Of a DNA stretch of 60,991 bases, positions 32,280-40,805 are shown in pieces; the first letter of the stretch is position 1; each line of letters starts with the position of its first letter. The stretch covers positions 1 through 60,991 of the forward strand of contig NZ_JARGYC010000026.1 in the NCBI RefSeq assembly GCF_029168335.1, in the 5' to 3' direction. Under the pieces are notes generated by a model that worked only from the letters and a program-made list of their open reading frames with translations, had not been told where the DNA came from and made no database searches. Position numbers and translations under genes: made by a program. Source of the DNA: Psychromarinibacter sediminicola. Lineage in GTDB: Bacteria; Pseudomonadota; Alphaproteobacteria; Rhodobacterales; Rhodobacteraceae.

Positions 32280-32355
32280 CGATCTTCTAGAAGATCGCGT
32301 CGCGCAAAATCTTCTAGAAGATTTTGATACCGCAGGATTTTCTAGAAAATCCTGC
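32280..32355. repeat. Three tandem TTCTAGAA-centred palindromes between pgm and xthA
   Basis: Three perfect palindromes of 18 bp (32280-32297), 22 bp (32305-32326) and 24 bp (32332-32355) share the core TTCTAGAA. Their centres are 27 and 28 bp apart. Outer arms differ (GATC, AAAATC and GCAGGATT type), so the copies are related but not identical. They fill the gap between the convergent pgm and xthA stops. They may be a bidirectional terminator cluster or protein-binding sites. Confidence 0.85.
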
Positions 32356-32359
32356 TACT

Positions 32360-33139
32360 TCACGCCTCCAGCGTGATCCAGACCGGCACGTGATCCGAGG
32401 GCTTCTCGCGGTCGCGCACATGCTTGTCGATGCCGCAGCCGGTCATCAGGTCCGCCGCCTGCGGCGTCAGCAGCAGGTGGTCGATGCGAATCCCGTCGTC
32501 GTTCTGCCACGCCCCGGCCTGGTAGTCCCAGAACGAGTAGTGGCCGGGCGACTGCACCCGTGCCCGGAAGGCTTCGGTATATCCGAGGTTCAGGATCCGG
32601 CGGAACGCCGCGCGCGTCTCCGGCAGGAACAGCGCGTCCTCGGTCCAGCGGTCGGGGTGTTTCGCGTCCTCGGGCTGCGGGATGACGTTGTAGTCGCCCG
32701 CCATCAGCGCCGGTTCCTCCGCCGCCAGAAGGTCCGCGGCCCGGGCCTTCAGCCGCTCCATCCATGCGAGCTTGTAGTCGTATTTCGGCCCCGGCGCCGG
32801 GTTGCCGTTGGGCAGGTACAGCCCGCAGACCCTGACCGCCCGGTCCCCGACCACCGTCGCCTCGATCCACCTGGCCTGTTCGTCATCGTCGTCGCCCGGC
32901 AGCCCGCGCGACACGTCCTCCAGCGGCAGCTTCGACAGGATCGCCACGCCGTTGAACCCCTTCTGCCCGTGGGTTTCGACGTTGTAGCCCTTGTCCTCGA
33001 TCATCTCGCGCGGGAAATTCTCGTCGACCGACTTGATCTCCTGCAAGAGCACGACATCCGCTTCGGCCTCGTCCAGCCAATCCAGAAGCGCCTGCGCGCG
33101 CGCCTTGATGCCGTTGATGTTGAAGGTGGCGATCTTCAT
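32360..33139 (-). CDS. xthA: Exodeoxyribonuclease III
   Basis: A 259-residue AP endonuclease/3'-exonuclease of base-excision repair. It begins MKIATFNINGIKARAQALLDW. The metal-binding Glu34 is in LLQEIKS, the catalytic loop is MAGDYNVIP, and the C-terminal SDHVPVWITLEA carries the catalytic His. The start at 33139 has a GCGGAGG site; an upstream in-frame start is not needed and would exceed the family length. It is convergent with pgm across the palindrome cluster. Confidence 0.95.
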   Translation of the reverse strand: MKIATFNINGIKARAQALLDWLDEAEADVVLLQEIKSVDENFPREMIEDKGYNVETHGQKGFNGVAILSKLPLEDVSRGLPGDDDDEQARWIEATVVGDRAVRVCGLYLPNGNPAPGPKYDYKLAWMERLKARAADLLAAEEPALMAGDYNVIPQPEDAKHPDRWTEDALFLPETRAAFRRILNLGYTEAFRARVQSPGHYSFWDYQAGAWQNDDGIRIDHLLLTPQAADLMTGCGIDKHVRDREKPSDHVPVWITLEA

Positions 33140-33187
33140 GGGGGCCTCCGCTGTTCGCGTCAGATTGACCACAGCCCGCGCGGCTTG

Positions 33188-34369
33188 TCACGCCCGCTTC
33201 GCCGCGATGGCGGTGCCCGCGGCCCAGCCCGACGACCAGGCCCACTGGAAGTTGTAGCCGCCCAGCCAGCCGGTCACGTCCACGCCTTCGCCGATGAAAT
33301 AGAGGCCCGGCACGCGCTTCGACTCCATCGTCCGCGAGTCGAGTCCGTCCGTCGCCACGCCGCCCAGCGTGACCTCGGCCGTGCGATAGCCCTCGGTGCC
33401 CGCGGGCGTCAGCTGCCAGTCCTGCAGACCCCTGGCGACCTCCGCCAGCCGCGCGTCGGGCGTGTTCGCCAGTTGCCCGGTCAGGCCCTGCGCCTCGGCC
33501 CAGCCCGCCGCCAGCCGCGTCGGAAGCAGCTCCGCCAGCGCGGTGCCCACGGCGCGGCGGCCGTTCGCCCTGCGCGCCTCTTTCAGGGCGGCGAGGGCAT
33601 CGGTGCCGGGCAGAAGATCGACCGAGATCGGCTTCGTCTCCCGCCAGTAGGACGAGATCTGCAGGATCGCCGGCCCCGACAGCCCGCGATGCGTAAACAG
33701 CAGCGCCTCCTCGAAGGAAGTGGCCCCGCACGCCACCCGCGCCGGCAGCGACACGCCCGCCAGCGGTTTCGTCAGCGAAAGCACGTCCGGCCCGAAGGTG
33801 AGCGGCACCAGCGCCGGCCGCGTCTCGGTCACCCTATGCCCGAACTGCTCGGCCACGCGGTAGGCGAAGCCGCTGGCCCCCATCTTCGGGATCGACTTGC
33901 CGCCGGTGGCGATCACGAGGCTGTCGCAGGTCAGAACGCCGGCCCCGGTGGTCAGCGTGAACCCCTCCGGCCCGTGCGCGACCTCCTGTACCTCGGCCTG
34001 CAGGCGCATCTCCGCCCCGGCGCGGCGCATCTCCGCCAGCAGCATCGCGATGACGTCCTTGGCGGAGGTATCGCAGAACAGCTGCCCAAGCACCTTCTCG
34101 TGCCACGGGATGCCGTGCCGGCCGACGAGGTCGATGAAATCCCACTGGGTGTAGCGCGCCAGCGCCGACTTGCAGAAATGCGGGTTTTCGGAGAGGAAAT
34201 TTTCCGGCCCCGCATAGAGGTTGGTGAAATTGCACCGCCCGCCGCCGGAAATCCGGATCTTCTCGCCCGGCGCCTTCGCGTGGTCGATCACCAGCGTGCC
34301 CGGTCCGGCATGGGCCGCCGCCATCAGACCGGCCGCGCCGGCGCCGAGGATGATCGTGGGGTGGTGCAT
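33188..34369 (-). CDS. HI0933/BaiN-type flavoprotein (NAD(P)/FAD-dependent oxidoreductase)
   Basis: A 393-residue FAD-binding protein. The dinucleotide fold is IILGAGAAGLMAAAHAG at the N-terminus. SGGGRCNFTN (residues 41-50) is the hallmark of the HI0933/YhiN family, with ATGGKSIPKMGASGFAY and the C-terminal FIGEGVDVTGWLGGYNFQWAW also typical. The exact substrate is unknown; related proteins have been linked to bile-acid reduction or to an uncharacterised housekeeping role. The start was placed at MHHPTIILG, directly before the FAD motif. It lies leftward, 49 bp upstream of xthA. Confidence 0.88.
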   Translation of the reverse strand: MHHPTIILGAGAAGLMAAAHAGPGTLVIDHAKAPGEKIRISGGGRCNFTNLYAGPENFLSENPHFCKSALARYTQWDFIDLVGRHGIPWHEKVLGQLFCDTSAKDVIAMLLAEMRRAGAEMRLQAEVQEVAHGPEGFTLTTGAGVLTCDSLVIATGGKSIPKMGASGFAYRVAEQFGHRVTETRPALVPLTFGPDVLSLTKPLAGVSLPARVACGATSFEEALLFTHRGLSGPAILQISSYWRETKPISVDLLPGTDALAALKEARRANGRRAVGTALAELLPTRLAAGWAEAQGLTGQLANTPDARLAEVARGLQDWQLTPAGTEGYRTAEVTLGGVATDGLDSRTMESKRVPGLYFIGEGVDVTGWLGGYNFQWAWSSGWAAGTAIAAKRA

Positions 34370-34613
34370 CGCGCGTCCTGTGCCGAAGGTCGGCGCGCGG
34401 TGCAAGGGCTTGTCGGCCGGGGGAGGGGCGCGATCCTGGGGGACATGTCCGACCGGACCGACCTGGTGCTGTGCGCCAGGCACAGGCATCTCTATTCCGC
34501 GGCCGGGGAACGGATCGAAGGCGAATGGCGGGAGGGGCCGTACGCGCGTTTCGCGTCATCGACCCCCGGATGGCGCAGCCGGTGGCTCTGTCAAGCGCGC
34601 GTCTCGCCCCCGC

Positions 34614-34937
34614 TCAGATCGAGAACGACGTCCCGCAGCCGCAGGAGGACGTGGCGTTCGGGTTCTCGATCACGAAGCGCGCGCCGATCAGTTCCTCGGT
34701 GAAGTCGATCACCGCATCCGCAAGAAACGGCAGGGACACGCTGTCGACGATGACCTTCTGGCCGGCGTTCTCCAGCACCAGATCCTCCTCGTCCGGCTCG
34801 TCCAGCGAGATATCGTACTGGAAGCCGGAACAGCCGCCGCCCTCGACGGCGACGCGCAGGGCTTTCCCCTGCGACGCGGCGCCGATCTCGGCGAGGCGGG
34901 CATAGGCGCGGTCGGTCACCTTGGGCGGTACCAGCAT
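34614..34937 (-). CDS. erpA: A-type iron-sulfur carrier (ErpA/IscA family)
   Basis: A 107-residue A-type scaffold/carrier that delivers Fe-S clusters to target proteins. The three conserved cysteines are Cys36 (GGGCSGFQY), Cys99 and Cys101 (SSCGCGTSF). The start at 34937 is favoured by GGAG about 6-8 nt upstream; an in-frame ATG 21 nt further up is weaker. It is divergent from dgt, 75 bp apart. Assignment to ErpA rather than IscA follows from the gene order, since no isc or suf operon is present. Confidence 0.9.
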   Translation of the reverse strand: MLVPPKVTDRAYARLAEIGAASQGKALRVAVEGGGCSGFQYDISLDEPDEEDLVLENAGQKVIVDSVSLPFLADAVIDFTEELIGARFVIENPNATSSCGCGTSFSI

Positions 34938-35012
34938 GTCACACTCCGGCGGTATCATTCTGACGCTGAACCGAATATATGAGCGCCGGGACAGTGCGAC
35001 AAGGACGGGCAG

Positions 35013-36167
35013 ATGCTTCAGCCATACGCGGCGCGGGAGGAAACCTCGCGCGGGCGGCTTTTCGACGAGGAACCCAGCCGGTTTCGCGACTGCTACCAGC
35101 GCGACCGCGACCGGATCATCCATTCGTCGGCGTTCCGCCGGCTGAAGCACAAGACCCAGGTCTTCATCGAGCACGAGGGCGACTATTTCCGCACCCGCCT
35201 GACCCATTCCATCGAGGTCGGGCAGGTCGCCCGCACCATCGCCGCCGCGCTGGGGCTGAACATCGACCTGACGGAAGCCGTTGCGCTGGCACATGACCTG
35301 GGCCACCCGCCCTTCGGCCATACCGGCGAGGATGCGCTGCAAAAGCTGATGGCGCCCTATGGCGGCTTCGACCACAACGCGCAGGCGATTCGGATCGTCA
35401 CGTCGCTGGAGCGGCACTATGCCGATTTCGACGGGTTGAACCTCACCTGGGAAACCCTTGAAGGCATTGCCAAACACAACGGTCCGGTGGCGGGGCCGGT
35501 GCCCTATGCGCTGGCCGAGTACAACGCCCGCCACGACCTGGAGCTTCACACCCATGCCAGCGCCGAGGCGCAGGTCGCCGCGCTGGCCGACGACGTGGCC
35601 TATAACAGCCACGACCTGCATGACGGGCTCAGGGCCGAGCTGTTCTCGACCGACGAGCTGGCCGAACTGCCGCTCCTGGACGGCTGTTTCGCCGCGGTGG
35701 ACGCGAAGTATCCCGGGCTGAACCTCTACCGGCGCCGGCATGTGGCGCTGCGGCGGTTCTTCGGCACGCTGGTGGACGATGTCGTGACCCAGGCCAAGGG
35801 GCGGCTCAAGGAGCTGCAACCGGTCACGCCCGACGACATCCGCCGGGCCGGCCGGCCGATGGTGCGGTTCTCCGACGAGATCTGGGAGCAGCTCCAGGTC
35901 ACGCGGAAATTCCTCTATCACCGGATGTACCGCGCCCCGGACGTGGTGAAGATGCGCAGCAGGGTGACGAAGACGGTCGAGGGGCTGTTCCCGTTCTTCA
36001 TGGCGCATCCCGAGGAACTGCCGAAGCAGTGGCGCAAGGAAGTGGCCGAGGCGCGCGACGAGACGGCGCTGGCGCGGATCGTGTCCGACTATATCTCGGG
36101 GATGACCGACCGCTTCGCGCTGCAGGAATGGGAGCGGCTCGAGAGCCTCTCGTTCGACCGGAGCTAA
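35013..36167 (+). CDS. dgt: Deoxyguanosinetriphosphate triphosphohydrolase-like protein
   Basis: A 384-residue HD-domain dNTPase of the Dgt-like family, which hydrolyses dNTPs to deoxynucleosides and triphosphate. The conserved N-terminal RDRDRIIHSSAFRRLKHKTQVF is followed by the metal-binding pattern THSIEVGQVART and HDLGHPPFGHTGE (HD near residue 92). The length matches the short alphaproteobacterial form. It is followed by a convergent outer-membrane protein gene, with a 12-bp perfect-stem hairpin between them. Confidence 0.93.
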   Translation: MLQPYAAREETSRGRLFDEEPSRFRDCYQRDRDRIIHSSAFRRLKHKTQVFIEHEGDYFRTRLTHSIEVGQVARTIAAALGLNIDLTEAVALAHDLGHPPFGHTGEDALQKLMAPYGGFDHNAQAIRIVTSLERHYADFDGLNLTWETLEGIAKHNGPVAGPVPYALAEYNARHDLELHTHASAEAQVAALADDVAYNSHDLHDGLRAELFSTDELAELPLLDGCFAAVDAKYPGLNLYRRRHVALRRFFGTLVDDVVTQAKGRLKELQPVTPDDIRRAGRPMVRFSDEIWEQLQVTRKFLYHRMYRAPDVVKMRSRVTKTVEGLFPFFMAHPEELPKQWRKEVAEARDETALARIVSDYISGMTDRFALQEWERLESLSFDRS

Positions 36168-36184
36168 GAGATATGCCGAGCCAA

Positions 36185-36217
36185 GTGCCACAGCAGGATT
36201 TCTTACTGCTGTGGCAC
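36185..36217. terminator. Bidirectional hairpin between dgt and the beta-barrel gene
   Basis: Perfect 12-bp arms GTGCCACAGCAG (36185-36196) and CTGCTGTGGCAC (36206-36217) enclose a 9-nt loop. It lies between two convergent stop codons (36167 and 36228). The T-tracts are poor, but the stem is strong enough to act for both directions. Confidence 0.65.
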
Positions 36218-36227
36218 CTGAATTCGT

Positions 36228-36884
36228 TCAGAATTTCTTCGCGAAGCCCACGGAGATGCGGTCGCTTGAAGCAGTGGTGTCGTGTGGGTCGGTGCCGCCG
36301 AAGAACACCAACTGGTCATCGTCGTATTCGATGTGCTGGTACTCAGCGCGCAGGAACGTGTTGTTGCCGAGCATCACGTCGATCCCAACACCGAGAGTAA
36401 AGCCCGAGAACGTGTCATTTGCCAGGTTGACGCCGCCTCCGTCATGATCGGCGCTGAAACCTGACGCTATATAGCCGGCAGAGAAGAAAGGCAGCGTTTT
36501 GCCCACGGTGTACCCGAGCCGACCGCGCGCCTCGGCAGACCATTCGTTCTTGAAGGGATCCATGAAGATATCGGTCCCTTCGATCCAGGACGCAGTCGCG
36601 CGCAACTCCGGGCCGAACACCCAACGGCCGGCCTGGAAGTTATAGCCGACGAACCCGAATAGGCCGGCCCCGTTGGCGTCGAACTCGCCGGTTCCGAAGG
36701 AGAGGTCTTCGACGGTCATCATGTCGTAGCTTAGTCCGACCCCCGCATACACCCCGGACCAGTCCGTTATAGTGACCGCGGGCGGCGCCGGGGGATGCGG
36801 ATCGTCGGGGACCACGATAAGATTGCCGCCCCAAGCGGCGGTTCCTGAAACGACCGCCAGCGCCGCACAGAAGTTCCGTAGCAT
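36228..36884 (-). CDS. Outer-membrane beta-barrel protein (porin family, Opa/OmpA-like)
   Basis: A 218-residue protein with a signal peptide (MLRNFCAALAVVSGTAAW) and an eight-strand-type barrel. It shows alternating hydrophobic strands (WSGVYAGVGLSYDMM, GLFGFVGYNFQAGRWVFG, FSGFTLGVGIDVMLGNNTF) and a C-terminal Phe (SVGFAKKF) as used by the BAM machinery. The start at 36884 has GGAG 6 nt upstream; an ATG 12 nt earlier lacks one. It is oriented against its neighbours and sits between dgt and argS. Its base composition looks lower in GC than theirs, compatible with a later insertion. The function is unknown beyond a membrane-surface role. Confidence 0.85.
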   Translation of the reverse strand: MLRNFCAALAVVSGTAAWGGNLIVVPDDPHPPAPPAVTITDWSGVYAGVGLSYDMMTVEDLSFGTGEFDANGAGLFGFVGYNFQAGRWVFGPELRATASWIEGTDIFMDPFKNEWSAEARGRLGYTVGKTLPFFSAGYIASGFSADHDGGGVNLANDTFSGFTLGVGIDVMLGNNTFLRAEYQHIEYDDDQLVFFGGTDPHDTTASSDRISVGFAKKF

Positions 36885-36901
36885 TTTGTTCTCCATTCTT
36901 A

Positions 36902-36917
36902 GAAAGGTTGACCTTTC
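36902..36917. promoter_or_regulatory. Inverted repeat in the beta-barrel gene leader
   Basis: GAAAGGT-TG-ACCTTTC (36902-36917) is a 7-bp-arm dyad 18 bp upstream of the beta-barrel start. It may be an operator or a leader hairpin affecting translation. Confidence 0.4.
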
Positions 36918-37017
36918 GTAAATGCAGTTTGCGCCCGTGGCTTTTGAGACACAAATCACAACGCCCGTCTGAATGTCTTCGCCGGCCTTGCGGAGCATTT
37001 TTGCCACATTCGCGCGC

Positions 37018-37045
37018 TTGACCTGCCCTCTGCCTCTGCTACAGC
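37018..37045 (+). promoter_or_regulatory. Candidate sigma-70 promoter of argS
   Basis: TTGACC (37018-37023), a 16-bp spacer, then TACAGC (37040-37045), 28 bp upstream of the argS ATG. The match is moderate. Confidence 0.4.
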
Positions 37046-37072
37046 AGCCGGGCTTTAATCCCGGGGGCGCAT

Positions 37073-38797
37073 ATGAACTTGTTTTCCGACATTCGCGACC
37101 TTGTCCTGGACCGGCTGGCGGGGCTGGCCGAGTCGGGCGCTCTGCCCGGCGGGCTGGATCTGGCGAACGTGGCCGTCGAGCCGCCGCGCGATCCCGCGCA
37201 TGGCGACATGGCGACCAACGCCGCGATGGTGCTGGCCAAGCCGGCGGGGATGAAACCGCGCGACATCGCCGAGGCCCTGGCCGCGGCGCTGGGCGACGAC
37301 GACCGGATCGCCACGGCCGAGGTCGCCGGCCCCGGCTTTCTGAACCTGCGGCTGGCGCAGGGCGTCTGGGCCGGGCTCGTCGAGGGCGTGCTGGCCGACG
37401 GCGAGGCCTATGGCCGCTCGACCATGGGGCAGGGAGAAACCGTCAACGTGGAATACGTCTCGGCCAACCCCACCGGGCCGCTCCATGTTGGCCACACCCG
37501 GGGCGCCGTGTTCGGCGACGCGCTGGCGAGCCTGCTGGACCATGCCGGCTATGCCGTGACCCGCGAATACTACATCAACGACGGCGGCGCGCAGGTCGAC
37601 GTGCTGGCGCGCTCGGCCTACGAGCGCTATCGCGAGGCCTGCGGCCAGGCGCCCGAGATCGCCGAGGGGCTCTATCCCGGCGAATACCTGATCCCCGTGG
37701 GCGAGGCGCTGAAGGAGACATACGGCGAGAGCCTGCTGGACAAGGGCGAGGCGGAGTGGCTCGCCGACGTCCGCGACTTCGCCACCGACAAGATGATGGA
37801 GATGATCCGCGCCGACCTTGCCGCGCTGGGCGTGTCGATGGATGTCTATTTCTCCGAAAAATCGCTCTACGGCACCGGCCGGATCGAGGCGGCGATCGAC
37901 GATCTCGACGCCAAGGGCCTGATCTATCGCGGCACGCTGGAGCCGCCCAAGGGCAAGCTGCCCGAGGACTGGGAGCCGCGCGAGCAGACGCTGTTCCGCT
38001 CCACCGACTACGGCGACGATGTCGACCGGCCGATCCGCAAGTCGGACGAGTCCTGGACCTATTTCGCCCCCGACATCGCCTATCACTACGACAAGGTCAG
38101 CCGCGGCTTCGACCAGCTGATCGACGTGTTCGGTGCGGACCATGGCGGCTATGTCAAGCGGATGAAGGCCGCCGTCGCCGCGCTGTCGGACCAGAAGGTG
38201 CCGCTCGACATCAAGCTGACGCAGCTCGTGCGGCTCTACAAGAACGGCGAGCCGTTCAAGATGTCCAAGCGCGCCGGCAACTTCGTGACCCTGCGCGACG
38301 TGGTCGATCAGGTCGGCCCCGACGTCACCCGCTTCGTCATGCTGACCCGCAAGAACGACGCGCCGCTGGACTTCGACTTCGACAAGGTGCTGGAGCAGTC
38401 CAAGGACAACCCCGTCTTCTACGTGCAATACGCGCATGCCCGGGTACATTCGGTGCTGCGCAAGGCGGCGGAGCAGGGGGTCGCGCTGACCGACAGGCCG
38501 AAGCTGGAGGACGAGGCGGAGCTGGCCGTTGCCAAGAAGCTCGCCGAATGGCCGCGCCTCGTCGAGATCGCCGCGCGCGGCCACGAGCCCCACCGCATCG
38601 CCTTCTACCTCTACGATCTCGCCTCCGAGTTCCATACGCTCTGGAACAAGGGCAACGAGAACACCGCCCTGCGCTTCCTGCAGGAGGGCGATCCGGTTGC
38701 CTCTGCGGAAAAAATCGCCCTGCCACGGGCCGTCGGCGTTGTTATTTCGGCCGGTCTTGGTATTCTGGGCGTGACCCCGGTCGAGGAAATGCGCTGA
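37073..38797 (+). CDS. argS: Arginyl-tRNA synthetase
   Basis: A 574-residue class I synthetase that charges tRNA-Arg. The N-terminal additional domain ([17 protein letters not shown]) precedes the catalytic core with the HIGH-type motif [17 protein letters not shown] near residue 137. [13 protein letters not shown] is the KMSK region. The C-terminal DALR anticodon-binding domain contains [16 protein letters not shown]. The length and motifs leave no doubt. It starts a rightward run with the SPOR protein, nagZ and scpAB. Confidence 0.97.
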   Translation: MNLFSDIRDLVLDRLAGLAESGALPGGLDLANVAVEPPRDPAHGDMATNAAMVLAKPAGMKPRDIAEALAAALGDDDRIATAEVAGPGFLNLRLAQGVWAGLVEGVLADGEAYGRSTMGQGETVNVEYVSANPTGPLHVGHTRGAVFGDALASLLDHAGYAVTREYYINDGGAQVDVLARSAYERYREACGQAPEIAEGLYPGEYLIPVGEALKETYGESLLDKGEAEWLADVRDFATDKMMEMIRADLAALGVSMDVYFSEKSLYGTGRIEAAIDDLDAKGLIYRGTLEPPKGKLPEDWEPREQTLFRSTDYGDDVDRPIRKSDESWTYFAPDIAYHYDKVSRGFDQLIDVFGADHGGYVKRMKAAVAALSDQKVPLDIKLTQLVRLYKNGEPFKMSKRAGNFVTLRDVVDQVGPDVTRFVMLTRKNDAPLDFDFDKVLEQSKDNPVFYVQYAHARVHSVLRKAAEQGVALTDRPKLEDEAELAVAKKLAEWPRLVEIAARGHEPHRIAFYLYDLASEFHTLWNKGNENTALRFLQEGDPVASAEKIALPRAVGVVISAGLGILGVTPVEEMR

Positions 38798-38886
38798 CAA
38801 ACAGGCGCCCCGGCCGGCCAAGGGTCGAACGCAGGCAAGAATGAACCAAGGGCGCCGGCGCGGCGCCTCTGGGCAGTGAGGCAGAC

Positions 38887-39795
38887 ATGGCGGATTTGTA
38901 TCTGGGCGCAGGCGCAGAACCGGACCCCGTATCCCGTGGCGGGCTGATCGGGGCGGTTCTGACCTGGAGCGGCGCATTGATGTCGGTGGCATTGATCGGC
39001 GGGCTGGGCCTTTGGGGCTATCAACTGGCGGTGCGGGACATGACCGGCGTGCCGGTTGTACGTGCGCTGGAGGGGCCGATGCGGGTGACGCCGGACGACC
39101 CGGGCGGCGAACAGGCCGACCACCAGGGGCTCGCGGTGAACAACGTCGCCGCCGAGGGCGTGGCCGAGGGGCCGGCCGACCGGCTGGTGCTGGCGCCGCC
39201 GCCGCTGGACCTGGAAGAGGAAGACCAGTCGCCGGCCACGGCCGCCGGGGACGACACCGGGGACGACGCCGGGGACGACGCCGGCGAGGGGCCGGACATG
39301 CTGGCGCTCGCCGACGAGATGACCGAGGGCGTGACGCCGCTGTCGGCGCCGATCGAGTCTCCGGAGATGGCCGAAGAGCACGAGCCGATCCAGACCATCC
39401 CCGAGAGCGTGCCCGGCGTGGCCCGCTCGGTCATCCCGCGCCCGCGCCCCGCGCGGCTGGACGCGACGGCCGAGGCCGTGGCCGAGAGCGTCGCGGGATC
39501 GGTCAACGCGACGCCGGTCGAGGTCGACCCCGCCGAAGTCACCTCCGGCACCCGGCTGGTGCAGTTCGGCGCCTATGCCAGCGCCGACGAGGCGCGCGCG
39601 GCCTGGGGCCGGATGGACGAGCGCTTCACCGATTTCCTGACCGACAAGAAGCGCGTCATCGAAAAGGCGGTCTCCGGCGGCAAGACCTTCTACCGCCTGC
39701 GGGCGATGGGCTTTGCCGACATCTCCGACGCGCGGCGCTTCTGTTCGGCCTTCGTGGCGCAAAGCCAGCCCTGCATCCCGGTCGTGGCACGCTGA
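38887..39795 (+). CDS. SPOR-domain cell-envelope protein
   Basis: A 302-residue bitopic protein with one transmembrane helix near residues 25-45 (WSGALMSVALIGGLGLWGY), a long acidic, Pro/Ala-rich periplasmic linker, and a C-terminal SPOR domain (GTRLVQFGAYASADEARAAW... to residue 302). SPOR domains bind denuded glycan strands at the division site. The linker contains a Gly-Asp-Asp-Ala/Thr repeat coded by a 12-bp tandem repeat. The TGATG overlap with nagZ, which acts on peptidoglycan fragments, fits a wall-remodelling context. Confidence 0.9.
   Translation: MADLYLGAGAEPDPVSRGGLIGAVLTWSGALMSVALIGGLGLWGYQLAVRDMTGVPVVRALEGPMRVTPDDPGGEQADHQGLAVNNVAAEGVAEGPADRLVLAPPPLDLEEEDQSPATAAGDDTGDDAGDDAGEGPDMLALADEMTEGVTPLSAPIESPEMAEEHEPIQTIPESVPGVARSVIPRPRPARLDATAEAVAESVAGSVNATPVEVDPAEVTSGTRLVQFGAYASADEARAAWGRMDERFTDFLTDKKRVIEKAVSGGKTFYRLRAMGFADISDARRFCSAFVAQSQPCIPVVAR
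39247..39282 (+). repeat. 12-bp tandem repeat in the SPOR gene linker
   Basis: Three near-identical 12-bp units (GGGGACGAC followed by ACC or GCC) encode GDDT-GDDA-GDDA. Such in-frame repeats can expand or contract by slippage without breaking the frame. Confidence 0.8.
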
Positions 39796-40805
39796 TGGCC
39801 GGGCTGTCCGCAGCCATCCTGGGCTGCGACGGCCCGCGGCTGACCCCGCGCGAGCGCGCCTTCTTCGCCGAGGCGCAGCCCTGGGGCTTCATCCTCTTCG
39901 CGCGCAACCTGCAGACCCCCGACCAGGTGCGGCGGCTGACCTCGGCCCTGCGCGACGCGGTGGGCCGCGACGCGCCGGTGCTGATCGACCAGGAAGGCGG
40001 CCGGGTCCAGCGGATGGGTCCGCCGCACTGGCGCCAGTGGCTGCCGCCCCTCGACCAGATGGCGCGCGCCGGCGACGACGCGCCGCGCGCGATGGAGCTG
40101 CGCTATCGCCTGATCGCCGAGGAGTTGCGCGCCGTCGGCATCGACGTGAACTGCGCCCCCTGCTGCGACCTGGCGGAGCCGGACACCCACCCGGTCCTGC
40201 GCAACCGCTGCTATGGCACCGACCCCGACACGGTGACCGCCGCCGCCCGCGCCGTGGCGAAGGGGCTGCGCGCCGGCGGCGTGCTGCCGGTTCTCAAGCA
40301 CATGCCGGGCCATGGCCGCGCGCTCGTGGACAGCCACCTGTCGCTACCGGTCGTCACCGCCGCCGCCGAGACCCTGCGCGCCCACGACTTCGCCCCCTTC
40401 GCCGCGCTTGCCGACCTGCCGATGGCGATGACGGCGCATATCGTCTACACCGCGCTCGACCCCGACCGCCCCGCCACCGCCTCTCCGACGGTCCTGCGCC
40501 TGATCCGCGAGGAGCTGGGCTTCTCCGGCCTTTTGATGACCGACGACATCTCGATGGAGGCGCTGTCGGGCGACCTCGCCACGCGCAGCGCCGCGGCGCT
40601 GAAGGCCGGCTGCGACCTGGTGCTGCACTGCACCGGGCATCTCGACGAGATGGAACGGGTCGTGGGCGCCGCCGGCCGGCTCTCCGGCACGGCGATGCTC
40701 CGCGCAGAGGCGGCGCTGGCGGTCCGCTCGGCGCCCGCCCCCATTGACATCGCGGCGGCGGAGGCGGAGCTTGAGGCGCTTCTGAACGGCCGGGTGCATG
40801 GGTGA
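39795..40805 (+). CDS. nagZ: Beta-N-acetylhexosaminidase NagZ
   Basis: A 336-residue GH3 glycosidase that removes GlcNAc from muropeptides in peptidoglycan recycling; it is cytosolic, with no signal peptide. The active-site pattern is LKHMPGHGRALVDSHLSLPVV (the His of the GH3 acid/base dyad) and LLMTDDISMEAL (nucleophile Asp). VLIDQEGGRVQRM is also typical. The ATG overlaps the preceding stop by 1 bp (TGATG), and the end overlaps scpA by 8 bp. Confidence 0.95.
   Translation: MAGLSAAILGCDGPRLTPRERAFFAEAQPWGFILFARNLQTPDQVRRLTSALRDAVGRDAPVLIDQEGGRVQRMGPPHWRQWLPPLDQMARAGDDAPRAMELRYRLIAEELRAVGIDVNCAPCCDLAEPDTHPVLRNRCYGTDPDTVTAAARAVAKGLRAGGVLPVLKHMPGHGRALVDSHLSLPVVTAAAETLRAHDFAPFAALADLPMAMTAHIVYTALDPDRPATASPTVLRLIREELGFSGLLMTDDISMEALSGDLATRSAAALKAGCDLVLHCTGHLDEMERVVGAAGRLSGTAMLRAEAALAVRSAPAPIDIAAAEAELEALLNGRVHG

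Noticed and set aside
32280-32355. Attachment sites or insertion-sequence ends
   Set aside because: The palindromes differ in their arms, no target duplication or transposase is present, and both flanking genes are intact.
34445-34702. A possible 85-residue plus-strand gene (MSDRTDLVLCARHRHLY...) between the BaiN-like gene and erpA
   Set aside because: The first part has coding-like codon use, but the frame runs antisense into erpA and becomes an Arg/Ser-rich shadow. It has no family and no clear ribosome-binding site. It might be a gene remnant.
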